64,000 nucleotides of DNA from Augochlora pura (GCF_028453695.1 NC_135773.1:20770001-20834000), one strand, 5' to 3'; numbered from the stretch's first letter, positions 42,384-53,972 are shown. Notes: a model not told the origin generated them from the letters alone. Numbers and translations are program-made.

Positions 42384-44440
42384 TATAATATTGTGTAATG
42401 TATAAATATTAACAAGTTACATCTGACAGACCTGTATTTCATTGTGATGTATTTCGAATAAACACGTAATATATAAAGTATGATTTGATCATACCATCCT
42501 CGTAATCCCAACCGTTGTTACAGAAATTAAAGCAGTAACTTCGGCTAGGCGAGGACCTTCCGTCTCTCGCGCGTTTCAGAAACCAGAAACAAATCGTCTC
42601 CGCTGTCTTCCGACCCCCTCCCCGTTCTACGTGGTCCTTCCTCGAAAAAGTGGGCGCGATTCATATTGTAATTTCGAAAGCAGGATCCATTTATCTTGTC
42701 CGCGGTGGGAATTTTTACAGAAGATTCGTTATACTCTCGGCCGGGAATAGCCTCGCCAAGGGGAAAAAAAAGAAAAGAAACGGGAACAAGAAAGAGTGGA
42801 ACGTGTCGACGGTCCGTGGCCATGGTGTAACGCCGTTCTCGACAATACCGCGCGCTCGGCTGTTGTTCTCAACGTCGCTCGACTGTTGGTATTGTAAATT
42901 CGTTTTTTAGGAGTCCGTCTTCCTGAATGAATCGCGATTGACGGGTTCGATAAAACAGCGTCGAGCTTTGATAAGACAGTGTCGAGCTTTGGTAAGACAA
43001 TTTCAACTTTCGAATAAGTGTTTCCTATATTTTTGGAAAGAAATACGAAGGAACTGCAGTGCGATGAATCTTTCGGAGTACGAATGCAGATCTTAACATT
43101 TCCTTTGCAACAAGAAGCAGCGTCTGAAATTTAAAAATAACACAGAAAAGAGGTAATTAGCTTAAATATCTGTTGGCATTATTATTGTCGAAAGAAGGAG
43201 TTACATAGCAATTTTTGTTTTTCTCGCAATTGGCACAGAGCGTCGCGGCAAGACCCTAGTTATTAATAGACCGCGGACCCAGATACAAAATAAAAATGGT
43301 CCTCCTCTCAATTTTACCAAGATCGAAACAGAAACATTTCCATTGCGAATCGCGCCGCGAATACATAAAACCTGCGATAACAGGCTTGAAAGCACTCGCT
43401 CGTTGCGCGCTCTCGAAAGGTGGACGTTACACACCCATCCGTAAAAAGCGTTCTACGTTGCAGAACATCCCCCAGCCGATCTCTCAAAAAGTCGCATCGT
43501 TACCGCGTCGAAAGCCATAAATTATCCAGCCGTGGCAATTCATCCCGCATCGGCAAAAACAAGAAGCTGCCCGCGCGCAGAAGGGTGGGAAGGGGGACAC
43601 ACAACAAGAGACGAGCACCAAGAGGAGACGCGGATGAAGAAGAAGGTGGAGGAGGTGGTGGGGCGGGGAGGACGCGGAGGCAGCGAGGTAGCACAAGGCG
43701 AGCGGACGGAAACCCTTCAACAGGGCTTAGGAAATTCGGCACCGCGCCAATTTTCCAAATCCGGAACGATGACTAACAGGCCTCGGGGAAGCGAGGACCG
43801 GCCAATCGCGTGTTCGCTCAATTTTAGCACCGCCAATCGGCCGCCACCTGGTTCGAGAATCGCCACCCCGAGTGTCAACGCAACAACGATCACTCGTCCG
43901 CGGATTTCAGCCTCTCTCTCTCCCCGCTCGTCTCCCTACCGTCTCTCTTCTTCTTCTTCTTCTTCCCTTTTCTTCCTTTCTGATCATCTGCCAAGCCGAC
44001 ACTGCGACTCTGTTGTTGCAATCGGCGCGCAACTTCGCCCGAGGATCACTGATAAACCTGTTACTTATATATACCGGCGGGCGACCATTCGCGCCGGGTC
44101 TTTTATTGTTCCCTTCCTAAGCCGGCTATCGAAACGGCGATGGCAACCCGTAATCAGAAACTCTTGGAGGCCCGCGTCAGGTGCGGAGTCACTTGTTTTA
44201 CCGCGTCTCGTAATAACATGCGCGTCAATGTACCTTTTCTTTGGACACCGTGATGGCCACGAACGAAATTGCACGATGGCGTTGCAGGCGGTGTTTTTAT
44301 TGTTTCTCGGGAATTATGTGGGAAAGAGCAACGAGTATCGTGGTAACACTTTTTCAGACTAATGCGAAAATGAGATAGAATTTATGTTGATACCGCACGA
44401 ATTGAAATTTGAATTCGGCGTACGAAAATTACACGTCTAT
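42384..44440. other. Spacer and GC-rich block
   Basis: AT-rich to ~42540 and 43000-43200; GC-rich otherwise. Small 21-bp repeat GTCGAGCTTTGATAAGACA at 42960-43000; G-rich GGAGGAGGTGGTGGGGCGGG at 43648-43668; (TCT)n at 43946-43968. A 276-codon plus frame (43532-44362) is the longest in the window but spans these low-complexity tracts, overlaps six other frames and shows no domain, so no gene is called. Confidence 0.5.
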
Positions 44441-44444
44441 TTAA

Positions 44445-44660
44445 CCCTTTGCACTCGAAGTCATTTTATCTTGTCAATTTGAAATAATTTTTCTAGCCTA
44501 TAGTATTCATATTGCATGCAATAGAGTGCACTTTTGTGCATACGAAATTGATTCTCGTGTCTCACATCAACAGTTTCACTATTTAATAATTTTTTAAATT
44601 TAAACTTTGTTATAAAAATTATATCTTGGCCTTAAAGTCACCACTCGAGAGTGCAAAGGG
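44445..44660 (+). mobile_element. TTAA element family A, copy
   Basis: TTAA-CCCTTTGCACTCGAAGTC...AAAGTCACCACTCGAGAGTG then CAAAGGG-TTGA. 216 bp; the right arm lost ~15 bp and gained a GA in the palindrome. Confidence 0.9.
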
Positions 44661-44712
44661 TTGATAAGCTAACGATCTCTGGAATCGCTCGCGTTTACGC
44701 GGCAATGGTTAA

Positions 44713-44947
44713 CCCTTTGCACTCGAAGCCGTTTCAACTGCAAATCTGAAATCATTTCTCTGGCTTCTAGTATTTCAATTTTATATAATAAAATTTAGTC
44801 TGTGCATACAAAGATCAGTCTTCTGTCTCATACGACGCTTTCAGCAATCATTTAAATCGAAGCTCTGACGATAACTATAAAAATAATTTTGGAACGTGTT
44901 GCAAGAATTTTAATGGCGCCGCAGAGTCGCCACTCGAGTGGAAAGGG
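44713..44947 (+). mobile_element. TTAA element family A, complete copy
   Basis: TTAA-CCCTTTGCACTCGAAGCC...GTCGCCACTCGAGTGGAAAGGG-TTAA, 235 bp, same orientation as and 52 bp after the previous copy. Confidence 0.93.
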
Positions 44948-44951
44948 TTAA

Positions 44952-45800
44952 ACATCGGTGCGCGCGGTATTAATTTTTACGTTGCGTTGGTTAAGAAATC
45001 CGACGACGAATGTACAAAGTTGTCCCACGCTCTTGCGAATAATCTGGAATTACAGCGATCGGTCCGCGAGGACTCGCGAAATCGCCGCGAAGAAAGGAAA
45101 AAGAGAAACGAAGGATGCTGCAGGCTGAAGGGAGGGAGGTGGAGGCGCCGATTGCAACATCCACCGACCGTTCGCGAGGCGAAGCGAAGGTTCGCCGTTT
45201 TAAAAGGGTCAGTGAGCCAGGGTCACCACACCGTTTCGAATCTACGAGCTCTCCGTGTAAACGCGCCGCCGGCTCTCTGCCTGCAACAAGTACGCATAAT
45301 CCGAAGGCCGGCGGAGCCGTGGCTTCTTAACGAGAAAGAACAGGGTGAACGCGTTTTCCGAGAACGAGGATCGTCCGCGCGAGCGCGCGCGCTGCCTCTG
45401 TCTAATGAACACGTAACCGCGATCTTATTTCGTTGAGAAGACAATCTACGGGACGGGCACGCATCATCGATCAATTGCTATCGTTGCTTTTCAAAAAGGA
45501 CGAACGAAGAACGAGACGAACGAGATACGCAACGGAAAATTGATGAAGCGTGTACGACCAAGTAGAATTTAATGTCAATTTTACTTGGAAATTAAAACAT
45601 GATGCACCTATAGTAATTTGCTTCTTGGTTCACTTGTTTGAGAATTTTTGCAGTTTATTCGATAATTTGCTATGACCATCAGGCTTTTTAAATAGCACAA
45701 ATGTACATTGAATAGTACCTGACTGACTCGGTCTAATTATTATATTTTACTAAGTTAAGCAAGCAACGAAGATATTAAATAAAATAAAAATTAGTTTAAA
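44952..45800. other. GC-rich block then AT-rich spacer
   Basis: CpG-dense to ~45480 with GCGCGAGCGCGCGCGC near 45378-45392. The 149-codon frame 44987-45436 has no recognisable domain and is mirrored on the minus strand. AT-rich after. Confidence 0.5.
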
Positions 45801-45971
45801 GTATAATATAAAACATACATTGTAGGTTTTTAGAAAGCAGTTTCAATAAAAATGGCTAATTGAAATACGAAACATACAGTGTATATGATATATGTATAAG
45901 TATACAATATAAAACATACAGTGTAAATCTTTAGATAGCAATTGCAACAATGGCTACTTGAAATACGAAAC
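45801..45971 (+). repeat. Direct repeat, ~100-bp spacing
   Basis: ATATAAAACATACATTGTAG...GGCTAATTGAAATACGAAAC (45806-45872) recurs as ATATAAAACATACAGTGTAA...GGCTACTTGAAATACGAAAC (45907-45971). Confidence 0.85.
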
Positions 45972-46400
45972 TACAAAGACTTGGAAATTTATTTAAGGCC
46001 ATTTATTTAAATTCTTAAAAGCACAAGTGTATTTTTAGAGTTAACTTCTGTCCTTTATCGATCTCGAATAATTGTGTTAAAGGTTCTCTGAAAATTTGTA
46101 TACAATGTGTGTAACATGTATTAACCCTTTGCGGTCGTACATCTACTCTGAGCCACCTAAGCAATTTATTTATCTTTCGTCGTCTTTTTTATTTTTACAT
46201 AAAATTCAAACATATTATTCTGTTACATATGTCGAAACATTAAAACGGAGTTAATAAATTTTGTTTTTCCTTCTTTGATTATTGTTACCTTATTAATGTC
46301 CACTGAAAGAAAATCAATAACGACCAGCGTGATTTCTGTATAAAAATACGATCGCGAAGAATTAAAGGTTCTCTGAAAGATGTCACATGACTCGCGTAAC
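45972..46400. other. AT-rich spacer with possible TTAA-element end
   Basis: TTAACCCTTTGCGGTCGTAC at 46122 looks like a TTAA-element terminus, and CTCTGAGCCACC follows as in family A right arms, but no opposite end was found. GGTTCTCTGAAA occurs at 46082 and 46367. Confidence 0.45.
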
Positions 46401-47410
46401 GCGTACAGTCAACCATTCGTGACTCCGATGCCAAGTAGTATTACACGCCGAAAGAACGAATAGCAAATTTGATCGGCCATACCATCGTCGACGAGAGGCT
46501 TGTTAAAACGCGACTCCGTCCGTGCCGATCGTCGATCCCGGCGATTTATCGTCGCCTTCCGACCGAGCGTCGCCAAGGATAGATGCGCAGTTGTATGCAA
46601 ATTTCGAAACGGCGTTGAATCAGACGACGATCCTGCCGACTGATTAAAAGAGATTCAGCGAGCGCGCGCGCGCCTCCGTCACTTTTAATTCCGCGTATGC
46701 CGCGTCGCGGCGATGGCGTTTCTCCTCGAGGGAAACCGCGTCTAACGCAAGAACTTTAAATAGATCTTATATCCCTTCGGTCGTACTTCGATGCATTTCG
46801 CTACTATTAATACGCGTCCCGCGCCCATGCACCGGCGCATCCTTTCTTCTTTCTAAAGATCGCGGCTCGAGACGTCGATCGGAAACGAGCGAGCTATAAC
46901 CGATCGAGGCGTGGGTCGTCCGCGAGCGGCGGGGATCCTCTCGACTTTTCGAGTTTCATCCACCGGTCCCCGGTTCTCTTTTCTCTTACTTTCTACCATT
47001 TCGGTGCCGTTCGATCTCGCGTGGGCAGATCGCGGCCATTCTCGTAGCCATGTTCTTTTTTTTTTTGCGAACGCCGTGCCTCTTTCGAATGTCCACCTTC
47101 GGATATCTTATCTCCCGTACAAATATCGTTCGCAGAAACGATACCGTCGAATTGTTTGCGCTCCGTCGACGAGCGCGGAATCGTCCACGCATTCGAGAAG
47201 TTCACGTACCAACGTCCGATCCGAGAATTTTTTTAGGGATTTCATTTCTTCGATCACCTGTTTTTGCGATTTTTAATTCTTCTTTGGCATCGATCGATAA
47301 TGTTTTTATTTTATCATTTCTTTGTCCAGCGATGTCTTATTTCGTTTCGTCAGAATTGACAACCGACTTGTTGAACGAGATAAAGCTATACATGGTGTCG
47401 CAGAATTATT
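46401..47410. other. GC-rich block
   Basis: CpG-dense with GCGAGCGCGCGCGCGCC near 46659-46673. Plus frames of ~120 codons (46911-47276, 47050-47412) overlap in different phases; no domain recognised. Confidence 0.5.
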
Positions 47411-48300
47411 GAACAATTGGGAAATAAGGGGTTACCGAGGACATTTTTAAAGAACTTTGAACTCGAAACGTTTGGAGTTCACGAAAATAATTAAATATTG
47501 AAAGAGAATCAAGTTGTTATTATTGTTACTGTTAATTACAAATGCAATTGTACAAATTATAATTTATTTATGTAGTTATAACCACATTTAATTTTCATGT
47601 AATTATACTCAATAAATAATTTGATTTTCTGAAGAGATTTTAGCTAAGATTTGAATTCCTGAAGACATAGATACCTACTTCTTACAAGGAAAGGAAAAAT
47701 GATATATATATGATATATTTTTCGACTCTAAATATCGTGTATTGTCCAATCTTTAATTAAAACGGTGAAATTATAGACAGAAAATATACCATTGATGTTT
47801 CTCTCGACGCGAAGCAATTTTTGGCCATTGATAATTCTGTAAATCTATATTAGAAGTATATATTACATAGAAATGGAATGAGAAGAAACAATACAGAAAA
47901 CATCATCTCTTAAAACAGCCTAGAGGACAATCATTAAAAGAAGAGATACGTAGAAGAATAGCAAGAGATGAATCATTTCCGCTTACATGCAACAGTTCGC
48001 AAGAATTCGCTGGACCACGGACCGATTTACCAAAATCTAAGTAAACTCTCAAGGTAAACTCAACGCCAAATATACAATGAATAAGCTCCGTTTGCACAAA
48101 TACACAGTTGCAACAATATATTACTTTACAACAATTTCCCAATATACTCTACCCGAGCATTTTATATTTGCGTTATTTCTTTCTCAAAGTAAAAAAACGA
48201 ATCAAGTTGCACCATAAATATCTATTCAATTATTAATTAACAAAGTCTAACCCAAATTCTATCAGGTCTATCCCCTGCATTCACTTTGTTTACAAATGTC
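47411..48300. other. AT-rich spacer
   Basis: AT-rich, no repeat or credible gene. Confidence 0.5.
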
Positions 48301-48724
48301 CAAATTGGCGCAAGGCGGCGGAATTAAGGGGAAAAGCGTGTCGCACGCCGGAAATGGATCAGGTTAGCTCGTGTCCGCGTTGCGATCCGCGATCCACGAA
48401 ATGGCACCCTGGCCGCTGTTTCACCCTTGAAACACGCTCCTTACGTAATCGGCAGTGGCGTAGAAGGGGAGGCACGCGGTAAAAATAAACCGATGAATAA
48501 GACCTGCCGCCGCGGTTACGCGGTGTCAACCACTAGAAAGGATTTATGGACGGCGTTCGCTTTTCGAGGAAAGTCGACCGACGCGACGTTACGCAATTTC
48601 ACCGATCTTCCCGGCGACCTTGAGACTCCCCAACGAGGCCACTCATGGGCCGATAAACCGATTAATCCTTTCGCGGATCCGGAAAGGAAACACCGCTCTC
48701 TCGCGACTTTCGTCGACGAACCGA
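48301..48724. other. GC-rich block
   Basis: CpG-rich; the 108-codon frame (48427-48753) terminates inside the following transposon (NPLHSEPF) and is not a gene. Confidence 0.5.
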
Positions 48725-48728
48725 TTAA

Positions 48729-48968
48729 CCCTTTGCACTCGGAGCCGTTTTAACTGTGAATTTGAAATAATTTTTCTGGTTCGGGGTATTTCCATTCTAT
48801 TTAACAAAATAAATTTTTATGCATACAAAATTTATTCTTGTGACTCCTGCCAACAGTTTTACTACTTGACAATTTTTTTAATCTAAGCCTTATTGTTGCA
48901 AAAATTATTTTGGTATGAAATAAAATAATTTTAGTGGTGCCTTAGAGTCACCACTCGAGTGCGAAGGG
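48729..48968 (+). mobile_element. TTAA element family A, complete copy
   Basis: TTAA-CCCTTTGCACTCGGAGCC...GAGTCACCACTCGAGTGCGA then AGGG-TTAA, 240 bp. Its right TTAA (48969-48972) is also the left TTAA of the next copy. Confidence 0.93.
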
Positions 48969-48972
48969 TTAA

Positions 48973-49886
48973 CCCTATGTATTCGAGCGGCGACTAAGAG
49001 ACGCCACGAGAAATTGTTTTATCACGTTTCAAAATATGTAATTCTAACATTATAATAACATATTATTAGGTCCTTCTTATAATAAAAATGTTAAAATATG
49101 TCTCGATTGACTCGATTGTTCCTCTTTATTTAATAATTCCGTTGAGTCAAAATAATGTAATAGTATCTTAAAATTGTATAAATGTTTTCAATATTTTATC
49201 CAATATTCTGTTTTATTAATTTCTTTTGCACGTGCATGGAATCCATAGTTTGCTCCACACACACATGATTGATAAGAAGCCATTCGTAGTTCCCCCCAGG
49301 CAGTTTATGGGAGGCCGGGGGAATATTTATTGATAAATAAGGTATTTTTATTTGAAAAAAAGTCTTTTGTAATTGATAAGATTTTCTACGCAAAAGATAA
49401 TCACTGAATTTCGTAGTGTTGCAACTAGATTGCGACTTTTACGCTAAGGTCCTAATATAATATTGTAATAAATGCAGTAAGTACGTCAGATAGTAAGTAC
49501 ATTATCTAAAAGTTGTTGCATCGTGTTTCAAAATAATTTTAACATTATAATAACATCACTTAACCTTAATGAAGGAAGGGGGGAGGGGCAACAACAATGA
49601 TTTATAAACGCATTTATATGTTGTAGAAAAAGTCACAAAATTATAAGAAGCTGTGTCATTATTTACATAATTATTCTTCTAATTGAAATTGAAAAGCAGT
49701 CAAAATGACTTGCTTAGGCAATCTAGTATTAACATTATAATGTTGTAATAAGTGCAGTAATAATGTCAGATAAAATACAGTAAGTACATCAGACAAAATA
49801 CAGTAAGTTACTTGAAACAAAAACCTTCTTATATGTCGGAAGGACTACTTTAATTTTCGAATTGAAATAGCTCCGAGTGCAAAGGG
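48973..49886 (-). mobile_element. TTAA element family A, expanded composite copy
   Basis: Starts CCCTATGTATTCGAGCGGCG (right arm) and ends AATAGCTCCGAGTGCAAAGGG-TTAA, 914 bp instead of ~240. The excess holds a mariner-like insertion (49065-49458) and duplicated text: TTTCAAAATATGTAATTCTAACATT/TTTCAAAATAATTTTAACATT at ~49031 and ~49525, and GCAGTAAGTACGTCAGAT-like words three times. Confidence 0.7.
49065..49458. mobile_element. Mariner-like MITE candidate
   Basis: TATTAGGTCCTTCTTATAAT at 49063 faces CGCTAAGGTCCTAATATAAT at ~49441, giving inverted TTAGGTCCTT/TTAGGACCTT ends flanked by TA. GGTCCTAATATAATATTGT also occurs at the end of the 42.4-kb mariner. The interior has no recognisable transposase. 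Confidence 0.4.
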
Positions 49887-49890
49887 TTAA

Positions 49891-50515
49891 TCCCTTCGCG
49901 GATCCGAAAACGAAGCTCCGCTCTCTCTGCCGTCTTCCGCCGCTGGCTCCCTTCGCCAAACCGTTTCTATTCCGAGTGCCCGGTTTTCCGGCGAGCGTTA
50001 CCGGATTTCGCGTTTAACGAAGATAAAACCACCGAGGCCGATCGGCAAGGGTCAACCTTGCCTGCCCGTGCACCGTCAATTATCGCTTCTCGGAACGACG
50101 TCCACGCTGCCGGATCGCCCGACAAATTCGACGGGCTCGCGCCAGTCTGCGCGCGACCTACTGCTTTGTTTTTCGACGATCAGCCGATGGTAATTGCCGC
50201 GCACGTGTGCACCGTGCGTGGGCGAACAGTTGGACGACTCTGCCGTGAAACTGTGCCATAGGCACGTTTTCGTGCGACAGGCTGCAACGTACACCTTTAC
50301 CGCGGCCTGATAGTTGTTATCGCGGGGACCAGAAACGTTATGGCATTCTGAAATCAATTTAACGGGACCGGACTCTCGGATATTCGTGGCGACGGTGTGT
50401 TTGCTATTGTATACCAGTGTACGAAATTATAACAACATTGAAAGTTATACTTGGCAAGAGTGTTTGTATTTTAACAATGTCTGTGTGATTGGGTAATAGC
50501 TGAAGAAAGAGATAC
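49891..50515. other. GC-rich block then spacer
   Basis: CpG-dense to ~50390. Opposed frames 50058-50261 plus and 50076-50357 minus; no gene recognised. Confidence 0.5.
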
Positions 50516-50517
50516 TA

Positions 50518-50742
50518 ACCACAGAGTTAGCCATTTCAATTACAATTCTAAAATAATTTTCCTGACATATAGCATTTCCATTCTATGTGACAAAATATAT
50601 TTTATGCATATAAAATTGAATCTTATGCAACAGCAGTTATACCTTTAATAATTTTTGAAATTATTTTACAATATAAAAATTATTTTGAAATGTGCTGTAA
50701 CAATTTTTGCGGTGCCTCAGAGTCAGCACTCCAGTGGAAAGG
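50518..50742 (+). mobile_element. TTAA element family A, degraded copy
   Basis: Left end decayed (CCACAGAGTTAGCCATTTCA); interior and right arm clear (GTGCCTCAGAGTCAGCACTC, then CAGTGGAAAGGATTAAA). Confidence 0.75.
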
Positions 50743-51540
50743 ATTAAAATGTAACGCAATGCTGTTGCACTTCCTCTCCAACGTGTCTAAATTATTTTAC
50801 GTTCTTTATTACAACGTCGTTGAATAAATAAATTTTGTCTTTCAGAGGCTATGACTTTTTCGACAGAAAATTTTGCTGGTTAGAAACCGCGCTTATAACG
50901 TATCATCTAAATAAATAATGCATCGAGTAATAGAACTTTTACTTGTATCAGGTTTCTTCATTGTTTACGCATTTATTCTAATAATTGATCAACCGAGGTT
51001 ACAATTGAAATTATTACAGCGATGCAAGCGTCGCAGCAACGTCAGGACAATTTTCTCTGTGATCAGCGACGAGCCGCGACACGACAGCAACCGAGCGAAC
51101 GACGATAAATCGCCTGGTCTGTTTCCGCAAACAATTGGACAGCTGCGGCTCGATAAAAATGATGAATTTCGAGGCGTCGACACACCCACCACCCATCCCG
51201 ATATCGCGTTCTCCCCGCGCGGTTACTACGTTCGCGATCCGCTCGCGAACGAGAAACAAAAGCCGAAAATGCACGAGTCAAGTGAGATGGAAGCGGAAAC
51301 CTCTGGAGTGCGTTGACCCTACACCGCAGGGCCGGGGGATCGTTCCCTTCGTTAAACATCCCCCACCTCGTCGATCGGCCCTCTTTTTTTTCTCCTCTCC
51401 GTGCCCCATGTAACCCCCATCGGCGAGACAGCTGGTCGCGTGCTGACCCCCATGGCGGTGCACACCGAGACCCTGGGTTCCCCTATCTACAGGGTGTCTT
51501 TCAGGTTCAATTTAAGGGGGTATTTCAGTCTAGGACTCTA
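50743..51540. other. Spacer then GC-rich block
   Basis: AT-rich to ~51010, CpG-rich to ~51500. Frame 50918-51316 (132 codons, MHRVIELLLVSGFFIVYAFI at its start) begins with a hydrophobic stretch, but this part is AT-rich spacer and the rest is GC-block with mirrored minus frames. Not called. Confidence 0.45.
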
Positions 51541-52466
51541 AAAAAAAAATCCATTCTCTTCTCGTTGTAGTTTCTTCATGCAAGTATCATCGGATTCTCA
51601 GCAAGACATAATTTACAATAAAAAATCAGTCCGAAATATCGTTGTAATTTAGTAATTTGTATTACTGAATTATCGTGATTCAGTAATTTGTATTACTAAA
51701 TTATTGTAATTTAGTAATTTGTACTACTAAATTATTTATTTTTAAGATATGATTAGATCCTGTTATTCTATTAACCTTATCCAATGATTTTTTACAGAGC
51801 TTAGTTTCGTGAATGTTGAAAGATTGACGCTTTGCAATAAATCATATTTAACTCTACAATAGCTTGGTTAATATATTATTTTTATTCGTTCATGTTTTAT
51901 CTGATACCTACACAACGTTGCGATATTTTTCGTCTGAGTAAACTGTTTTATACTGATAATGATTTTGATCCATATTATAGTCTGTAGATCATTATTAAAT
52001 AATTAAATACTAATTAACTGTTCTGTTAATCGATCGAGGATTTATCGAATGATATGTCTTTGAACCATGATTATCAATTTTTGTACTAAGCACGCGTTTT
52101 TTCAGAAACGAACTATAGTTTTAGACATATTAGATTAAAAGAACTATTTTAGACCAACTATAGTTTTAAGATTTATCGTTAGTAAACTGCGCTCGTCAAA
52201 ATTACAAATTAATGTTGCTTGACATCACGAAGCCTCTTCCATAGTATAATTAAAATGACGGAAGATGTCAATAATTTCAGCCTAGAGCACGATAATACTA
52301 ATATACGTTTTTAGATAACAATAACTATGGATTATTCTTCAAAATGTATCGTTTAAAAGAGCGCGAATATTTTTGAATAAAGTTTTTTTTACGACGATTG
52401 AGAAGCGAAACCATCTTTTGGTGGGTTCAACGACACCGTGGTCGAGATCCCAGTGAATCTCGAGAT
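51541..52466. other. AT-rich spacer
   Basis: Contains short repeats of TAATTTAGTAATTTGTATTACTAAATTA type at about 51645-51735 (palindromic, ~32-bp step). Nothing else recognised up to the gap. Confidence 0.55.
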
Positions 52467-52566
52467 NNNNNNNNNNNNNNNNNNNNNNNNNNNNNNNNNN
52501 NNNNNNNNNNNNNNNNNNNNNNNNNNNNNNNNNNNNNNNNNNNNNNNNNNNNNNNNNNNNNNNNNN
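52467..52566. other. Assembly gap (100 N)
   Basis: Exactly 100 undetermined bases, the conventional length for a gap of unknown size. Frames across it are meaningless. The right edge lies within a family B element. Confidence 0.99.
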
Positions 52567-52602
52567 TCATTGTAACTGCGAAGATAAAAGTACTGCAAGG
52601 GG
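52567..52602 (+). mobile_element. TTAA element family B, end truncated by gap
   Basis: GTAACTGCGAAGATAAAAGTACTGCAAGGGG then TTG matches the family B right end (AACTGCGAAGAAAATGGTACGGCAAGGGG-TTAA). The rest presumably lies in the gap. Confidence 0.7.
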
Positions 52603-52664
52603 TTGTCGCGCTGTAGAAACTCGCGTCGATCAAGCGATCGGCAAAAAAATCATTTGATACAGAC

Positions 52665-52695
<31 letters not shown>

Positions 52696-53216
52696 GGTCC
52701 TCCCTCGCGACTGCCTCGATCCATAGGACCATATAGAGGGAAATGCGTCGAAGAACCGGACGATTGGCAAACTTTCCAGCTTGAAAGGATCACGAAGAGC
52801 GAGAAGCTCGTTCGCGCGCGCGCGCGCGCGCTCCGATGACTCATGCTTGCAGATAAATTCTAAGCGTCCAAGTGTGTTCCCGTGCAGGAAGTTGCGCCGA
52901 GTCTCCGCATTGATTGTCGCGTTTCATAGGAAAATTTTCCTGGAAGCACGAGATCCGCAGCGTGACTCATGGTACCTCTGGCGAGATTCAAGGTCATCGG
53001 ACTGGTCGCCATACGCGGGAACACTCCGGAGCACAGGGCGGCTCGGATAGAGGGAGGGAGGATGATGATCTCCGGTAGCTGGGAGAAACTTGGGGCATGT
53101 TCCGGTTCGTTGATCCCCGGTCCACTTTCGTTTGACGCACTGCCGGCCGATTGTCCTCGAGGAACCGCGCGCTCGAATTATGTGTGTCGTCCGTTCGACG
53201 GTGCTCGGTCCATCAA
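52603..53216. other. GC-rich block with GA and CG tracts
   Basis: (GA)n at 52663-52696 and a (CG)n alternating tract at about 52813-52831, both in a CpG-rich block. No gene recognised. Confidence 0.55.
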
Positions 53217-53495
53217 TTGGGTTGGGGAATAAGTTCGTTTTTATATTTTCTTTTATTAGGTTGGTGCATATGAAATATCGGATTTTTAACCCTTTGCAGT
53301 CGAAGCCATTTTAACTGGAAATCCAAAATATTTTTTCAGACTTACAGTGTTTCCATTATGTATAATCTGGGGCATTTTATACGTTAGAAAATTGAAATTT
53401 ATGACTTATGTAACAGATAATAGCTCTTAATAGTCAAAACAAATTTCTGGAAAATAAAAGAAAATATAAAAAACGCTACGAACTTATTCCCCAAC
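53217..53495. mobile_element. Mariner-type inverted-end element with family A inside
   Basis: TTGGGTTGGGGAATAAGTTCGT at 53217 and its inverse (ACGAACTTATTCCCCAACC) at 53477-53495, extending to TTTTATATTTTCTTTTA, about 38 bp. No transposase. Inside are another mariner-type terminus (TTAGGTTGGTGCATATGAAA at 53256) and a family A left half (53290 on). Confidence 0.75.
53290..53440 (+). mobile_element. TTAA element family A, left half
   Basis: TTAA-CCCTTTGCAGTCGAAGCC at 53286, recognisable to about ACTTATGTAACAG; the right arm is missing. Nested in the mariner-type element. Confidence 0.75.
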
Positions 53496-53735
53496 CGAAT
53501 ATAAAACAAAAGGGGGAAGGCTTTCGGTGGTTCGTTATGGTTTAGAACTGATTAGGGCCGCCGGCCAACAAAGTAGACATTTTGGGAAAACAGAAGACAC
53601 ATTCAGAGGATTTTCCTTCGATACATTTAGCCAATTCGTTGCGCGCAGCCTCTTTACTAAAATATACAAACTATTCATGTATCCAGACGTCTCGCCAAAT
53701 GACAGTAAGCGGAATCATGCAAATCATAGTTTTCA

Positions 53736-53969
53736 CCCTTAGCACTCGAGTGGCGACACTGCGACGCCATTAAAATTACTGCGATACACTCCAAAATGAT
53801 TTTTAATAGACACCAATAAAGCTTAGATTTAAAAATTGTTAAAAGTTTAACTATTGTATGAGACTCAATTTCGTATGCATAAAATAAATATTGTCACATA
53901 AAATGGAGACGCTAGAAGCCAGAAAAATTATTTTAGATTTCCAGTTGAAATGGCTTCGAGTGCAAAGAG
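53736..53969 (-). mobile_element. TTAA element family A, complete copy
   Basis: CCCTTAGCACTCGAGTGGCG...ATGGCTTCGAGTGCAAAGAG-TTAA, 234 bp; left flank TTCA is a decayed TTAA. Confidence 0.9.
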
Positions 53970-53972
53970 TTA

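Noticed and set aside
43532..44362. 276-codon open frame, longest in the window
   Set aside because: It crosses a G-rich purine run and a (TCT)n tract, is rich in R/S/P, overlaps several frames on both strands and shows no domain. It is best explained by CpG-rich composition.
48427..48753. 108-codon frame ending NPLHSEPF
   Set aside because: The end is the family A left arm read in frame; similar ends (NPLHTKPF, NPLQSKPF, NPLRTKPF) occur wherever a chance frame enters this element.
50918..51316. Frame starting with a signal-peptide-like hydrophobic stretch
   Set aside because: The hydrophobic part is AT-rich spacer and the remainder is GC-block sequence with mirrored frames; no conserved cysteine or domain pattern. 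A spliced small secreted protein cannot be excluded.
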